Positions 1-15,900 are shown, counted from the first letter of the stretch. The stretch is 64,000 nt of DNA from Edolisoma coerulescens (GCA_013397115.1 VWZW01004624.1:625440-689439), one strand, 5' to 3'. A program made the numbers and translations. Notes: generated from the sequence alone by a model not told the origin.

Positions 1-3000
1 GATCTCACTAAGAATAAAGCTCAAAATGTTTCTGTGATTCCTTGTTCTGCTTTGCCTTCTCTTAGCAAGGGCATTAGCAAAATTTGTAGAGGTTTCTTTA
101 AAATGGCACTAAAGCACCTCTAGATGTTACTGCATTTAGTTAGAACTGCAGCATTAAAAGTATGATCAGATTTATGACTGAGATGAAACAATTAATTTAA
201 AAGAAATTGTAGCTGAGTATATCACATCCCATTTTATACAATTTTGCAGCTCTCTAGATAGCACAATACTTCCCAGATAGGCCAGAGAATGCAGCTGAAG
301 TAGAGCTTTGTGCTGCCACAGTGGACCTGGATGTCAGCCATTCTCCCAAACTGAGGGGATACCACTTCAACTCCCAGCCAGCTTCAGCAGTTTTCCCCTC
401 ACTTTCTGTCTCCTGCCTGCAATCAAATAGTACTTCCATGCTCTGAGACACCAAACAAACAGTAAAAATAAAAATAAGAGAATGAAACAAAAGTGTGGCC
501 CAGAATCAGGAATAGGGAATGTTTTACTAACAGGAACGGGGAAAATCTCTAGAAAACTCTGCGTTTGGACTATGCACATTAGACTCAGAGATAAATGAGC
601 AGTATTAACGCAGATATTAAAAATACATTGTACATTCCTGTCTGAAAGCCACTGGAATGGGGTTCTGAGCAATTCCTCTTTAATTGTTTTGCAACTACTG
701 CCAAGGGGGTTGGCTCCTCAGGTTTCATGAGCAAAGGTAGGATTACACACATGTAAGGAAAACTGCATACAAAAAGTAATCATTTCCAAAATAAAATGCA
801 CAGCAAGGAAGTAAATTATGAACTGAGCATCTTGGTGTAAGCTTGTATGTATAATGAATGAGAAAAAATTAAGTCACTCCCTTGGTAGAGCAAATTATGT
901 GCACCAGGCCACTTATTAGGTACGGTTTTGTTCCTCACACATTTGCAGGTGTTAGCCTGTAAAAAAGGGTAATGCCTACCTCTTAAAATGTTCATGATTT
1001 GAAAAAGGGAAAAAAAACAGTGTCACTGCTATGCTCCCACACACAAGAGGAAATGGGTGGAAAAGGAAGTTGCACAAATTTAAAAACACTTCAAGCTCAT
1101 TCACTGTATGAGCATAATTCAATACTGTTCTAGTCTGTGAATTTCTAGCGTATACAAATTTGAGGTCATGAACTGAAATTTCAACATTGCATATGCTTCT
1201 GTGTAAAATGCTGACTGTTGAGACAGGTATGGGAACTTGAGTATCAAAGATACATGAAAACACTTGACCGGCATTTAAACATATAAAAATATTCATCTAA
1301 TTTTCTTCATCTGCTCTTTTCTTACTTCTGCCTAAATTCCACCAGACTGGAAATTAGAAAATGGATTCCAATAAAATTCATAGATCCTACTGAATCCAAT
1401 GTTAAGACTCTTCACAATTTCCAGAAAAAACAGTTCCTCATAATAATTCTGATCTTTTAATCAGAAAAGATTTTTATGCACCACGTTTTCTTGGGCCCCA
1501 ACAGTAGCAAAGTTACTGATATATCACCAGAAAAGCATATTCAAAGGTGAGCTGGGACACATTCAGTGAATTATTTATCACAGTCAAGATTCCAAATGAT
1601 TTTTAGCCCAGTGCAACTCACTTAAGTTTGTATTAAACTTAGCCAAGCATCTAAAATGTTATGTATCAGAACCAAGTCTATGCAAATCTGCTCTTATGTG
1701 ATGCTAATCATCATTCGAGTGCAACAGGCACTCCATACTCAGACACAGGCTATTAGCAGCCTCAGCTTTCTAACTGAAAAAAACCCAAAAAAAATCAAAA
1801 AAATCCCAACACTTTTCCCTGTTCCTTCATCCCAATATGTTCCTCACTTTTTTATGTTCTTCACACAGCACTTGTATGAGCACCCACTTCCTTTTTTAAA
1901 ATTATACTTTGCTTCATCTAAGAATCAAGTACCTGAAGATCTTTTTAAGTATCTGTTTCTGTAATAACGTTTACTAAACCATTTCCTTTCCTCCACAGTG
2001 AATTACTTCTGGTGCATGGTAACAATTTGGACAGCAGGCTATGCAGACGAATTTTTGTAGATAATTAGCTGAGAGGATATTCAGCAGAAGTGGGTCATAC
2101 TGTACTTGTTCACAGATGATTCAATGGAATGGATTTCAGCACATCCACTTCTCTAAATGCATAACATTTTGAAAGAGGAAAGAAAATGGAATAATAAATA
2201 ATTTTTAAGGTTTAGGAAATGCTAAAGAATATATCCTTATAGTGTAGATAGATAATAGGTAGACAAAGGATTTGACATGTGCAGTGAATACCCTGCTTGG
2301 TGAATCAGTAGACAAAGAAAGGCACTTTTAGAAGAAACTCGCCAAGCAAGAGGCAGAGCAACCGCTGCACATACAGACTCGGCTGCCTTACAGTTGTCAG
2401 CAAAGTCTGACCCAAACTGTCATTTCTCTCTACATACATACTCAGCTACAAATCCCTCTGACTGAGTGGATAGCACCATGTTCAGGCAGCGCATTCACGG
2501 GGCACAGGGTGCACTCTGGTTTGAGAGGAAGCTGGTGCTTCCAGTGCCATTTCCTACTGCAGCAGGACTGCATCATCAACCAACCCCCATCTGAAGTCCA
2601 CCGAAAAGAGTCACTACCTATTTATTATAAATTCAAAAGCACAGCTCTTCATTTTCCTAGGACAGCTCCACATGTGGATAAAACATCCTACAGAGCCCAG
2701 GGACAAACGGCACAAAGATACCAGGAGAGAAGATACAAATAACTAAGCTAATAAATCCTTCTAGAGTTATTGCCAGTCTTTAAAACCACCACTGGAAATT
2801 CAAGGACTTCACAATACTTTGGAGTCCAATCTCATTAGTAACTTGTTGTTTCTCCACAAATGTGATTAAATCAGTAGCATTAAAAGATGGAGAAATCTTT
2901 CTGGGGCATTTATTGTAGAAACATAGTAAACCTATTTTCTCCTAGCAACAAGCAGCTGACATAAAATTATCACTGAACAAGATTTACTTCCAGACCATGA

Positions 3001-5829
3001 GACACCCCCATGAATTGTAGCCTAACTGTGCCCTCAGAGTATTACACTGGTCTCCAATGTTCATTCTGCAGTTTTCCTGTTCCAGAGCTCAGACTGTTTT
3101 GAAGACTGTTTGCAGAGCAGATACTGTAGAGAGAAATTAATGATATTGTCAAATTTTCCAAAATATGCAACTGAACAGACACCCTATCATAAAGGGAACA
3201 TGAGAACTCAGAAGTTAGTGTCAGGTATTAAATCACTTTTTGCCCTAAAAGACACACCTCTAACAAAGGTTTGTTACAAAGAAAGGAAGGTTGGGACAAT
3301 TTCCTTGTGTTATATTTATGCACACAAACACAGCAGGATTCTCTTGCTTGATGGTGGCTCTCAAGATTCTGATGTGCTTATCAAAAAGTACCCCCCAAAA
3401 ACTTGCATGTTTACAAAATGCTGAATATAATTTGTCTGTAGTATCACTTACAGAGATTCACACAAGTAGTGAACACATTCACAGACACTAGATTTTGCCC
3501 AATATGAATTAAAAAGGTGGTCCAACTATTTAAATAAATAATCAACAAATAATTTAACTATCTGCATTAACTTCCATGAAGTCCTTGATCATTATGCTTA
3601 GTTTTTTTTTCACTATACCTTTCCTGGTTAAAGAGCATTGTTACATGGTAGCTACCTTACATCCCATACAGAGTTTTATCCCACACAACACCCCGTCAGG
3701 TGAACTTTCTGTAGTAGGACAATATATTCTTCTCAGCTGATTGCAATGTCAAAAATGAGCATGTAAGGTGGGACTGAGCACTTCCATAATGTCTGCATTA
3801 GAAGTTACAACTTCACTGTTTGACATTTCAGTGTTCTTACAGTGAAACTTTTAACAATTTACCCTTTCCAACATAACTGTTAAACGACAAAAGATTGAAA
3901 CACATGGGGAAGGAGGAGAGAGGAAATGTGCCTTCCAGATCAGCAATTCCAATTCCAGGAAAATAAGACTGAGCTTTAGAGCTGCATACAGAGTGAAGCA
4001 CTTAAAAATCTACAAACCAGTGATTTAACAAACCACTAACTAAAAGGAGGCATCTGATTATATAAAATTACTAAGCAGATGCCAAGAATGCTGTTATGGT
4101 TTCCAATCATTTACTGCCTAAACTTCACTCTAAAAACTCTCCTAAGCAGCTCCAAAATGTAGCCAGCACAGAGGTTGGGAAAAAATCTGGGGAGGTGGGA
4201 GGACATGACACGACACCAAACAAAAGCCACCACATCCAACTTTTTGTCTCTTTCCAGTATTTTCCACTCTTACATATCAAGACACAAGATATTTTAGCAA
4301 CTCAAAGAACCAGCACATAAATCAGAAAGGACTGGTTTAAGCAAGTAGGACTGAATTAAACCTAATCTGTCACTTAAGTTTAAAAAGGAAAGGCAGCAAA
4401 TTAACAAAAAAAGTAACAGGCTTAGAATCTCTTGAAGAGCTTGACTATTAAACTTACTAATAATGCTTAAAATTCACCAGTCACTCATTTATACAAATGT
4501 TAGCAGAACATGAATAAGAATCTAAGATTTAAATAAAATCATCTTTCAGTGAAACATCAATCCATAATCACCTATAATTGTTTCAAATATTACACTCTAA
4601 ATTGTTTTAGAGATGGCTAAGATGCAATAAGGCTGACAGTTTGCAAAACAAATGATCAGTGTATGAATTAGGCCTGGAAGTTGTGACTTGCAGTATAAAA
4701 TATACATGAAAGCAGGAAGAATTTAATCATTCACCACTGCATAATTCACAGCATTTTTCTGCCTTTTCTTGTCGTGGTGTGTATCCTGCATAAGACCTTG
4801 CACAACTACACACATCGTACAACATGATGAAGTTGCTATTCTGAATTATAGGTTGGTGCACTGTGTATGTGTACTTGATAAATAGAAACAGCCATGGTAA
4901 GCCACAATCAGCACAAAGAACATCTGAGGGTCAATATAGTTTGTTACACCTCATGGAGGAGTAAGTGTCTGCAGTCACATTCTCATTGCCATAGGAAAAA
5001 TAGGCCCTTCATGGACCGCTCTTTCCCAAGTAGTCATTTGAGCTTAATTTTCAAAAGGCATTAACCAAAATTTTGCTGAATTGGGCTATTCCAATTGGGT
5101 GCACTTAAAAAAATATGATAGGACATTGTGCGTTTTCTTCCAGAAAACATCTAGCTGACTCATTCTAACAATGTCCCTGGACAGTCATTCAGGGTTTAGT
5201 CAATGTATTCCGTCTTACATCAAACCATTAGGAACAAAGGCACGTGCTGTTTGCAGTTTAATTCTGACTCATCTCACTTCTACTTTTTGCAACCCTTCAT
5301 ACTCCCATGTCGGCAACCAAATAACAGGAAACATATACAACCATTCTCACAAAGACAGGGGAGGAGAAGCGTCCTTCCTTCAGTTCTATTCCTTTATGCA
5401 AGAAGAATGGAACATATTATGAAGTTAAAAAGAGCAAACAGAGGACCCGATAAAATGATTTGCAGCTTGCATGATGTACAGAATCAACTCAGCATTGCTT
5501 AAAAGTAACCGAGTCAAGCAGTGGGAACAAATTTTACTTAAAAGCATTTCATGGTCTTACGAGCGGTAACATCTGATAGACAGTGAAGAGATTCAATCCA
5601 AGCTGACCAGGACTATTTAGAGCTCAGAAGCCTCAGCTCTCTCATGGGTCAGAAAGAAAATTCCTCTATATTATGAGATGCTTTAAAGCAGTGCAAGAAT
5701 TATGCCAAGGGAACAGAAAGGAGGAAGGAAGATTATGTCAGTTTGTGTTCACAGACAAATAGGAAGGGACTGCAGTTATTCCAAAGGGGCTCTGTAAAAG
5801 TATGTGGAAGTATTCTATTTTTTCACAGC
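1..5829. other. Unique noncoding sequence, no gene seen
   Basis: This is AT-rich sequence with stop codons frequent in all frames. The only open frames are about 100 codons or shorter and none carries a recognisable domain. There are short A-rich runs around 1,779-1,806 and AT-rich stretches around 3,510-3,560. I see no retrotransposon end, tRNA or CpG cluster. It is probably intergenic or intronic; old diverged repeats could be present but cannot be recognised by eye. Confidence 0.6.
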
Positions 5830-6990
5830 TAGTCCTCACTCCCCTGTTTCCATTACACATGGAGTGCACAGGTTACAAACCCCACCAATGCTCAGAGAGC
5901 ACAGAGTGCTCGCTGCTGCTGCTGCTCCATGAAGATGCCATTCAGCATGCACGACTGCACACCTGCCTTCTTATTTAATGCTTCCCTGTTCTTTCAGCTC
6001 TGCTGCTGTGGGCTGCTGCTGAGTGATGTCAACTACCTGGAGTGAATTCCATCCCAAATAACCTATTCTCCTGTTGCTTAATGCAAAGCCAACAAAAATG
6101 CAAACACTTGATTTCCCACTGTTCTCAGCTGCTATTCTGGGGAGCAGTATGAGTAAAGCGGCTCACTTCCCAAAGGATAAGAACTCCCATTGCTAGATTT
6201 TTCTAAGGCTTTAGGGATCCACTGAAGTAAAGGGAGAAGGAAAAGGAGGAGGAATATGAGAAAAGATGATTAATGGAATGATGTATTTCCTTACAGTTTT
6301 ATGCCTTTCAAGAACAGTAGAAAGTATCGTATCTTGAACTGACCCACTATATGAAAGGCAATTATACTTCACCCACTCATCCCCTGCTACTCATGCTTTT
6401 TTAGCTTATCTTCCAATTTTGATACAAGAATCCATCAATTCTCATGGTATTCTATTCAAACGGATAATCACATTATCTGAATGATAGATAAGCATGGATC
6501 TCTATAGTCTACGTATACAAGCCAGCTCTAACACAGACCTCTCTCTGTATTAGCCATTATTCCTACAATGCCTTGAATACATTTCATAACCCACTACAGA
6601 GTGCCTCTGTATTCTATCAACTGCCCGTTACAGCACAGACGTAGCCAGGCAGCTAACCAGAGGCTCAGAGGAAGAATCGTTAATTGCTGAACTACAGGAA
6701 ACACCAAAAAATAAATGCCGCCTGCCACCCACCACGTCCACTGAGAAGCAGTGCTGTGATAGCAGTCTACCTCGAATTCCTTTTCCTAATTTCTCTCCCT
6801 GATGTTCACACAGTAGCTGCTTCAGGAATGGTCTGTTACACTCAGTGTAGATTTGATGCACGAAGACACTAAATGCAACTTTATTTAAAATTAACTCATT
6901 GATGCCTGTAATTAAATTTCAAGGCTGCAATTTAAATACATGAAATCACATGCAAAACTATTACAAATGGATGACTTGGAAAAACCCCAA
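5830..6990. other. Mixed unique sequence with CTG run and AT-rich homeobox-like cores
   Basis: A short CTG/GCT run lies at 5,911-5,927, with further CTG clusters near 6,000-6,022. Around 6,880-6,990 the sequence is rich in TTTAAAT, TAATTAAA and ATTAAA cores. Composition is less monotonous than the flanks and could include conserved noncoding DNA, but this is only an impression. No splice-bounded open frame is convincing. Confidence 0.3.
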
Positions 6991-9900
6991 CACTTAAAAT
7001 TAATGCCTGCAAAAAAGTTTGCCTTCACACGTAGGGATGATTCACACAGAAGACAGGTGTCACTGGATATATGTAACTTGTACAGTTACAGAATGAATCA
7101 ATTCGTCTTGTTTCTCTAGGTTTGCAACAAGATGCTTTTTTACCTCAGAGCAGTGGGGTTTCCACGGCTTTTCTAGGATTTGCTGCTTCCATCTCCAATT
7201 TCCTCAGTGGAACCGCACACTGCCAGGTGCACAGCTGACACACTACTCAGCATCTCCAGGCAGTATCAAAGATGCTACTTCTCTTACTCTGCAGTTTTCC
7301 CCAGATTTCTTCGTGCAAGGTAGAACCATTTAAATGGAAATCAGGACAATAGTAAAAACCAGCAAGTTAAAATTTAGCTCAGTTTTAGCACACACTTAAT
7401 AGTACTACTGATTTGAGAAGAGCTGTTGACAAAATTATTCTGAAAAATACAAATAAATTTAACACACCATCTCTTTAACTAGTAATTACCTTGTTGCTTC
7501 ACGGTACAAAAATATAACTGTTTATTCAAGCAAGGTCTTGGAAAGACAAAAGCTGCTAAAGATTGTTTATTAATGGTTAAAACCACCAAATCTCTGCACA
7601 TCTACTTCATTCATACTCAGAGTCCCTAAGTGACTGCTGCACTGAATTTACTGCAATGTACTATCTGATCTGAAAATTGCTTTGTAACAATGGAAATGCA
7701 TTTATGCTTCAAAAGGAAAACACAGTATTTTTAAAATTTTTTTTGCTGTTAAAAAAACCCAAAGGAAAACAGGAAGTCCAAGAGACAGATTTGATTATAG
7801 TCAGGAAGAATGAATACACTGTCTTTGATTATCATGAAAACAACTCCACAGGCCTGTGATGACTTTGACTTAAGAGTAATAGTTTAAACCAGCAGCAACC
7901 AAAAGACACTGGTACATTAAAATTCATGACAGTAATCTGTTTTTAGCCAAGTAAACAAGGTAGCAAGGGTTGGGTTGGTTTTTTGCGGGTTTTTTGGTTT
8001 GTTTTATTTTTGTTTCAAGAAAATATTTACTGTGTGTAAAGAATGAATTTAATCTTAATTAACATGTACAAAATTGAAATTGTTATTGGATCTTTTCTTA
8101 AACATTTTATAACAATAATGCAAAATGCAAAGACACACCTTTTATAAGCACTGCCTTTATGCAATAGAGTTCAAACGGAAGACAGAAAGGAATTAGAGAA
8201 AAGACATTTAAATTTCTTTCAAAAGCACAGGAAATGAATGAGAAAAACCTGGATGCTCATGTATTCCGGCAATTAAAAGACATAGTGATTAGGAGTTATT
8301 TCCCTGACTCACAGCTGTGGAGGAGCTTGGCAGAACTATGCTGAAAGAACAAAAAATACCTTAGATTAAAAAGAAGTCTATGCCCAAGAAGTGTTTGCAC
8401 AAAGACTGCCAACATCACTTAGGTTTATTCAAAGTGATTGGTGAAGACTTTCCCTATCTTTCCCCATTAATCTTTCCATATCCTCAGGATTAAAAACAGT
8501 CAGAGAAAAATGCAGCATCACGTAGTAGGAGTACCAGAGGGGACTGAACTCAGAGCTGTCTAGATTCACCCATCAAGTAGCAGATATGTAAAAAACCGGG
8601 CAAAGCCTCTTTTGCTTTCCGAGCAGCTTCATGGCCTGGGATTGTTATTACAACAGCAAGTTTGGTTTTGCAGGTCCTAGAATGAAATTGCTGCCAACAG
8701 TGTGATATTACAGCCTTCAAAGTCATCCCATGCTACTGGGTCTCTTGGTCAGACTCAAAATCCAGCAAAACTGAGCAGGAATCTGCTGCTGCTCTCATAC
8801 CAAGTTTTCTGCCCTTCTAATTTTATGTGGCTCATATTCTGAATTTTTTGTGCCACAACAACAACTGGAAATTTTTAAACTGTCAAGAAGAATTTGAAGT
8901 GTCCTGTTCATTGTAAAGACAAGCTCATAGCAATCCAAAGTAGTTTTTGAACTCAAATGGGAAACATCTGATCATCCTTCTCCCTGTACACACTTTTCCC
9001 CCCAGTGTGCAGCATGTGGAAGAAAAATTGGGAAAATTTGATTCCCACTTGAGGTGTTTTTCCTTAGCATTATTAAAGTTAGAATTGCTGCAACAAGCTC
9101 TGAAAAAAACCCCATAAATTGATGCAAATACGTTTCAATCCATAAAAACATCATCTAGCTAATTTCTGCAATATTTCTTCCTTCTTTCATCTCTAACATT
9201 TTCTGGTTTTTAACATCTCCTGCTTCAACTTATTTATTCCACCAGGAACCACAGTAGAAACTTAGATAACTAAAAAGCAAGGAACAGGTCTTCACACTCC
9301 TTAGGGACAGCTTAGGGCAGAAGGCACATGGAAGCCCTGTTGGCATGTCAGCTAACAGGCTAAACCCTCAGTTTCATCAGTGAGAAAACACAGTGCCTGA
9401 AAACTTAAAGCAGCTTTAGAATGATAGCTGCATGCACACTCACACAAAACACTGTTCATAAGCCCAGAGCGAGCTGCAAAGGCAACAACTTCAGCATCAC
9501 ATTTCATAATAGTAGCACTGGTTACTTAAGAACAATCTGCAAAAGCTGTACCACCATTTTTCTGAAGAAAAAAGTGCTGCTAAATCTAGAGGACAGAAAG
9601 AGCTACAGGAGAACAGTGATTTGTTTCAATCACTTATTTTTCCAGCCACCTGTAGAAAGCATGGTTACAATTATCCACGAGAATCAAAAACAATGCCAAC
9701 TGTTACTGAACCCAATAAGCAACTGCTCAAAAGACACAAACAAAGTTACCTTGGGCAAACTGCCTTATGTCTTGCACCTCCTTGGGCTACAGCTACAGCC
9801 AGCCAAAGCTCACATAGAGGAATTAGTGGGAGTTACTGCTGGATACAGCCAGATGGCAGAAGATGGAAGGCCAAGATAATTTGGCTAGAAATGAAACCTC

Positions 9901-12900
9901 TAACATTCATTTTGGAAGTACCATTCAGCATTTTCTGCCTCCCTTAACAAACTGAACAACAACCCTGCAGCAGAGTCTGATGCTCCGACTGCCACTGGCT
10001 TCACAGGGAGTGCCAGCACACAATACAGCTGGAAACTCAGGATCTGAGGACCTACAACCAAACCATAGATGACAAGAAAAGAAACCACTGCTGCTTCAAA
10101 GGATCATCATACCAGAGTCAAGGAGTGAGAAATGGTGCTTCCTACAGGAGATCGAGGGATTTTCTCAGAATCCATGCAATGTGCAGTAGGCTGCCAAACT
10201 CCAAGCATACAAAGAAAACTCTAAATTAAATAACTACACAGAAGTTCAGCAACACAGCACACATGGTGAATTGTGTGAGCCTGTATTCTAAGAGGCCAGT
10301 TTTAAACATATGAAAATAATCCAATGTTACAAAATAAAATCTGTTTTGATCTGCTACATACATGCAGTAAGACCTCCTTGAAATATCTTATATGGTGCTA
10401 TATATACCAAATGTACATTGCATTGCCCAAGTTGCGTTTCTCAAATATTTTAAGTTTTGCCTGAATGGCAATATTCATAGAAACTTGTGCTAAGAAACCA
10501 TAGATCTGTACATCCAGACACACTGTTTTTAGTACTGCCTTAGCACACATTAAGAATTTTAAAAACTCAGGAGAACTGGTCTAAAGAGGGATTCATTCAA
10601 ACTACGCAGTGGCCACAGCCAGTTTTCCATGTACAAAATGTGAGCCCTGTAAAGCAATAAAATTAAATGTATCACAATATTGAGCAGGACCTATCCAGAA
10701 TTCACCCAGGTCTGCACTGGCTAAGACACAAGCTTTGGCTGTGGATCTGAATGCAGGATGAATAGATACATGCCTAAGGTATCAGCCTAAGACACAAACT
10801 GGTCTTACTCCCTGTAACTTCACAACACAGTTGGTCAGAAATATCTAGTTTATTTACATATAACCCAAAACATCCTGTCAAATCACAACACTCTAAATTA
10901 TTCTTTTCATCAAATCCTTCTTTTAAAGGCATAAGGACAATTATAAATCTCTTTTGCTGATATTACTCATTAAATCATGTCCATATTACTATGTAGGCTT
11001 GGATTTGCTTTCTTATCTTGTTGTACGAGATTGGTTTTATCTTTGGCCAAGAACTTATGGAAACACATTTATCTGGGTATTCTCTCAAGCAGCTCTAAAA
11101 TGGCACAGTTATTTAAAAACATGTATTAAAATGTTAAGCAAAGGCAGGTGGTTATGCCAGTTAATCTATGCTGATGTTGACAAGCTAGGACTGACTCTGC
11201 ATACATATATATATACACATCAAGCATACAATTTTTGTTAATCTATAATTTAATTCCTATTTCATTTCTACCTGTTTATGACTCTCTTGTTAGAAGTGTA
11301 ATATTGGCCAACACTTGCAATATTAAAGCTACAACGATGAAGGATTTTAGCATCTGGAATGAAAAGTGGCATTACTGTAAATCTATTTTGCAATTTAAAC
11401 TTAACAATAAAAGTTACAGGACCACACAGTCCTTTGCTCTGTCTTTTGGGAAATCGCTGGTTTATATTACCATACTGGGCACTTAATTCATACTTGTGAT
11501 CTCAGTTAAACAAGAGGCAGACACCACAGAGTGTTAAATACAATGGCACGCACATTATTGTTTAATTTTCTTTGTAGGATAACAGTTCAGTCTCTCTTGA
11601 CTGTTACTGTGCTTCCTGAGCCAAGTAGCATTCCTGAGCTTGGAAAGATTTTCCAAATTAAAGAAAACAAAAGTCTCTTGCATGCCTGGGAGAACATATC
11701 GTCCAGGGAGAAGGAAGGGAAAGGGAAATTATCTACAATTTAGAACTGATTTATTTACTATAGGGAAAAACAGATAGAAGATGCGAGACTTCTAGTTCTA
11801 ATCCACTTTGTACATGCAAATCTATTTGAAACATGGCCTGATGTGCTATCAAGGAGTCTATTTTCCCCCTCCGCCTTGCTCCTTCCGGCATAAAGCCACC
11901 CCTGTCATGCTCTGCACTCTGTGGGTTTCCTCAGCCCTCTGGCCCTACCTGGAAATGCTGCTTCTGTTTAAAAACATTCAAAGCCACCTTTCTGCACCCA
12001 TTCACCTCCCAGGACATGGGTGGGCAGAACCAAGACACTTTCAGCAGGAACTAGTCCCTTTCTTTATTTGGAGAAAGTAACATTAAACAGGCAAACCCTG
12101 CAATCACAGCCCCGTTTTGCAATGAAATAGCAACTTTTGCTGCCAGTTTGGGGTCAGAGGGTGGGACTCAGGATGCCTGACTGGAAAAGGTGAAAAAAAA
12201 CAAACTCTATGTAGATTACAAGTGTGCACACATGCTCTGGGAAACAAAAAAAAAAATCCTACTTTGGATAGTAGTAACAACAGCCCCACATGACTCGGCC
12301 CTCTGCTGTTAATACTGAGCCTCAGAGAAGGCTCATGCTCAACTTCATTCCCAACATTTCCTTGCCTTTCTGGAGATCACCACCTTCTGAAAGGATTATA
12401 ATTATGATGCAAAATATCACGCACTTTACCTAAACACTGTACATATGTAGCTTTATTTATCTTCACCCTCCTGTTATACATGCCCAATTAGTTACAGCAG
12501 GCACGCCAGTACAACAGGAATGTTTCCTATGCAGTTTCGTTTGCTAAATAACCTTTGTGACAGTTTCTTGGCAAGAACTGCAGAAGAGAGGTTAACATAT
12601 GTTAAGAATACATACAGCAGGCATTCCTAGTTAGAATGCAAGTAAATAGGAAACATCACAGCAGTAGCATTTCCCATGCCCACCATCCAAATGAGTTTGT
12701 TTCAGAAGCTCAAGTCAGATTTCAGCAGCAGAATTTTCCACGACAAAAAGGGATCTTTGTCCACAGATTTACATTCAAGGAGTTTGCTCATTAGTGATCC
12801 TAATCACCAGCCTGCTATTTCAGAGACAGTGGTCTGAAAGGTAAAATTACTGGCTGGGAGAGGTAAAAATGAACTCTGCCTAGAGCACAGGACTAAAAGA

Positions 12901-15900
12901 AAAAATCCTTTCAAACATAAGATCTGGAATTGCACAAACCATAAAGGTCTTCACTTCTTCAAGGTATATAAAAGATGCCATTTGCTTAGAAGTTGCTTCT
13001 CTGAAACAGCAATGTTCAAGGTTTTTCTCCTGCTCTTGTCACAACCATGTCCTTTCTTTTTCCACACTGGAAAAGGCTCAGGTTGTCCTTCCCCACTGGC
13101 AGGGCAATACACAAGTGTCACTGTGTACCGTCACCACTGTCAGAAAAGGTGAAAGGCTTAAGAATGGAGGTTTTTTAGAGGTTGGAAAAGTTTGTCTGTC
13201 CCCTGAACACTGCCTGGAAGAAAGACTGCTAGGTGAAAGGTGTGAGGAAGGGAGCCCTCGGTCTCACATGCAGTGTTGGGAATAATCTCTTTATTGTTGT
13301 CATTATAAAACTGTTGGAACCACCATAACCTTCTCCACACTCTTATACAGAGAAACCCTGACAGTGCCTTCTTTACCAGCATCACACAAACTACCTTAAC
13401 TCCTCCAAGACCCCTTTTCTCTTGGCTGCTGCAGCAACAGACCCTCTCCTTCCAACTCATCACCTGTATCCCAAATCCCTGCGGAGTCATTCTTGATCAG
13501 GGACTCCAGTCATTGTTTGCTCTGTCCACCCATTCCACTCACCACAAATGTGCATTTTCTCACCCTAGGGGCAGTAAGCCTTGAGCTGATTGAGGTCCCA
13601 GGTTCAGTCCTTTGCGATGGGACTCCAGAGGCGAGACCCAACACATTTCTCTCAGAAAACAGCAGCTGTGAGTGATCCTACTTAAGCCAAAGTGAAAACA
13701 AAAATCAGAAACCATACATATTTCAAGTCTGCTACTCTGCATTCTTGGAATACTTACATGTCATAATTTGTCACCCAACTGTGCTACATACTGTGTCACA
13801 AGAAAAAAAAATACATTATTACTACCAGCATAGCAGAGTGAAATTTTCTTAAGCATCACTGAAAAAAAATAAGCTAACTTAAGGAAGAATTTGAAGGAGA
13901 CAAGAAGATACTGGAAGAAAACTAGAAGATGCTTGCCAGAAAACATAACAAGTGAGTGATAAAGGATGCCATAAGAGGCCAATTAGAGGCCAGTCTTAGA
14001 AATCTCAACAGAACAAGAGAATAGTAGGTTAAGCAGGGATTGAATGTGAAGCATCTTTGAAACCAAGACAAGTGCCCTTTTTTTGGTACAGACGTTTTTC
14101 CCATGCTGTCATTTTTGCATGTTTCATAAAACCTTGAATTTTTACTTTAGCAATAAAGTTAACTTAAAAGAATCCTAGGCATGTTTGCTGCCCCTAAGCA
14201 AGACATGTTCATGAATAGTGCCCAAGCTTCAGGGCTTTCCTGGACCAATCCAACACCCTGCGCACAAGGCATTCAGCTTTTTCTATGCAGCTTTTTATTT
14301 AAGTTGGGGCTTACATCTAATTAACAGGTAATTAATTTGTAATGAAAAATGACCACAGAGAACTTTAAAGGCTGAAAAGGGAGATAGAATCTGAACGTAG
14401 CCACACAAGCATGTTACAGGATAGTATTTGTGGGGATCATGTGTAAAAACATACACAGGATACGTCATCAGAAAAATCCCCAATGTTAACTAAAAGATCA
14501 TACAAAGAAGTGCTCCTTAATCATTACAGACTTGTGCTTTATTCTATATTTCATATTGGAAGTGTAGTCTAGACAAATTGATTTCTTTTCATTACCCATG
14601 CAATCATAGGGAAAAAAATGGATCTCTTGAGAAAGTTCTGGGCCAAGTTTGGATTTTCCTGGGCTACTCTGGAAAATCTAGTGTCTTTTGCAAAAACATC
14701 AGGAAATAAGCAGAAAATGAATCATGACACAGATCTGCTCTTAATGTTTTCCAGAGTTTTCAGTTTTATGATGGCATAACGCTGGCATTTGGAATGAAAA
14801 TTTGCTGTTTCCACAGCCTTTCTCCATGAGTCGACTGCTAACTTCCTCAAGGAAAAAAATACCAAACCCTGACCAGAATATTCTAAAAATCTCACCAAGA
14901 GAATCATTCCTTCTCAGTCACTGTTTGAGGCTACAGACACAGACACATTTTATGCTGGCATAAACCAGCACCCATTACTGTTAAGAATGCTGCTGTTCAC
15001 CCCATTGAGCATTCCAACCTATACATTGCTGCAAGTCTTTGAGCAGTCAGCCTGTGAACTGGATTGGAGCTAAAGCTGCACAGGCTTTTGGAGAAGGAAG
15101 GAGTTGAGCTGATTTTTGTATTGCTGTCATTCCCTGTATGGCCTCACACCCAAAGCCTGCTCACTCAGCCTGTTTAGACATCACAGAGGTGGGTGGGAAT
15201 GACAGGAGTTAAGAAGCTTTCTTCTCACAATACATTTGCTCAAATTTTTGGAGCTTTTGGGGATGTGCATAAACCTCAACATCACCCAAAATCACTAGGC
15301 TAAACACAGACACAGATATTTCCTGAGACATCTGACCTTGCTACTTAAGAGCTAGTTGAGTTGTGACTACACATAACTTGATTTTTTTATGACCTGGTTG
15401 TAAGAGTGTTACACAGCAGGTCACACAAGAACAGCCCCCACAGAGCTGTTTCCTTACTTGTCCAGCTCCAGGGAACCTCTCATTCCCCCTGCCCAGTCTC
15501 CTTCCTTTATTCCTGTTATTCCTTTTCAGTCATTCCCTCTGCTTCCCTTACGCAGTTAATAATTTTGTTTTGCCCTCTTTCTGAAGGCTAAATTTGTGAA
15601 TTTTTGTTTGTTCTTTCCCCAGTATCTGTTAGTTTGCTTCACCATCCATGTAAGTTCCTTCTAGTACTTATTTTACCCTCCTTTAAACTCTCAGATGCAC
15701 TTGTGTTTGTTGCTCCTTATTCCCCTGATCTTCTGCTCCAGCTTTCCTTTACTGTCCTTTGCTGCTTTTTTCACTAACTACCACATAAACAATTAGTCCG
15801 CGAACAGAATGTTCCGTGGTATTTTCCTGGAAGTATTATATCATCTATTGTCAGTATGGAGGGCTGATGCCAAAAAATGAAATAGCTCTACCAGAATGGA

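Noticed and set aside
4851..4862. AGGTTGGTGCA word resembling the end of a mariner-type MITE
   Set aside because: Only about ten bases match and no inverted partner lies nearby.
9421..9879. Forward open frame of 152 codons
   Set aside because: No recognisable domain, signal or periodicity, no promoter or convincing splice context, and a length expected by chance in 64 kb.
13596..13610. GGTTCAGTCC, resembling a tRNA T-loop
   Set aside because: No matching anticodon arm, D-arm or acceptor stem could be found around it.
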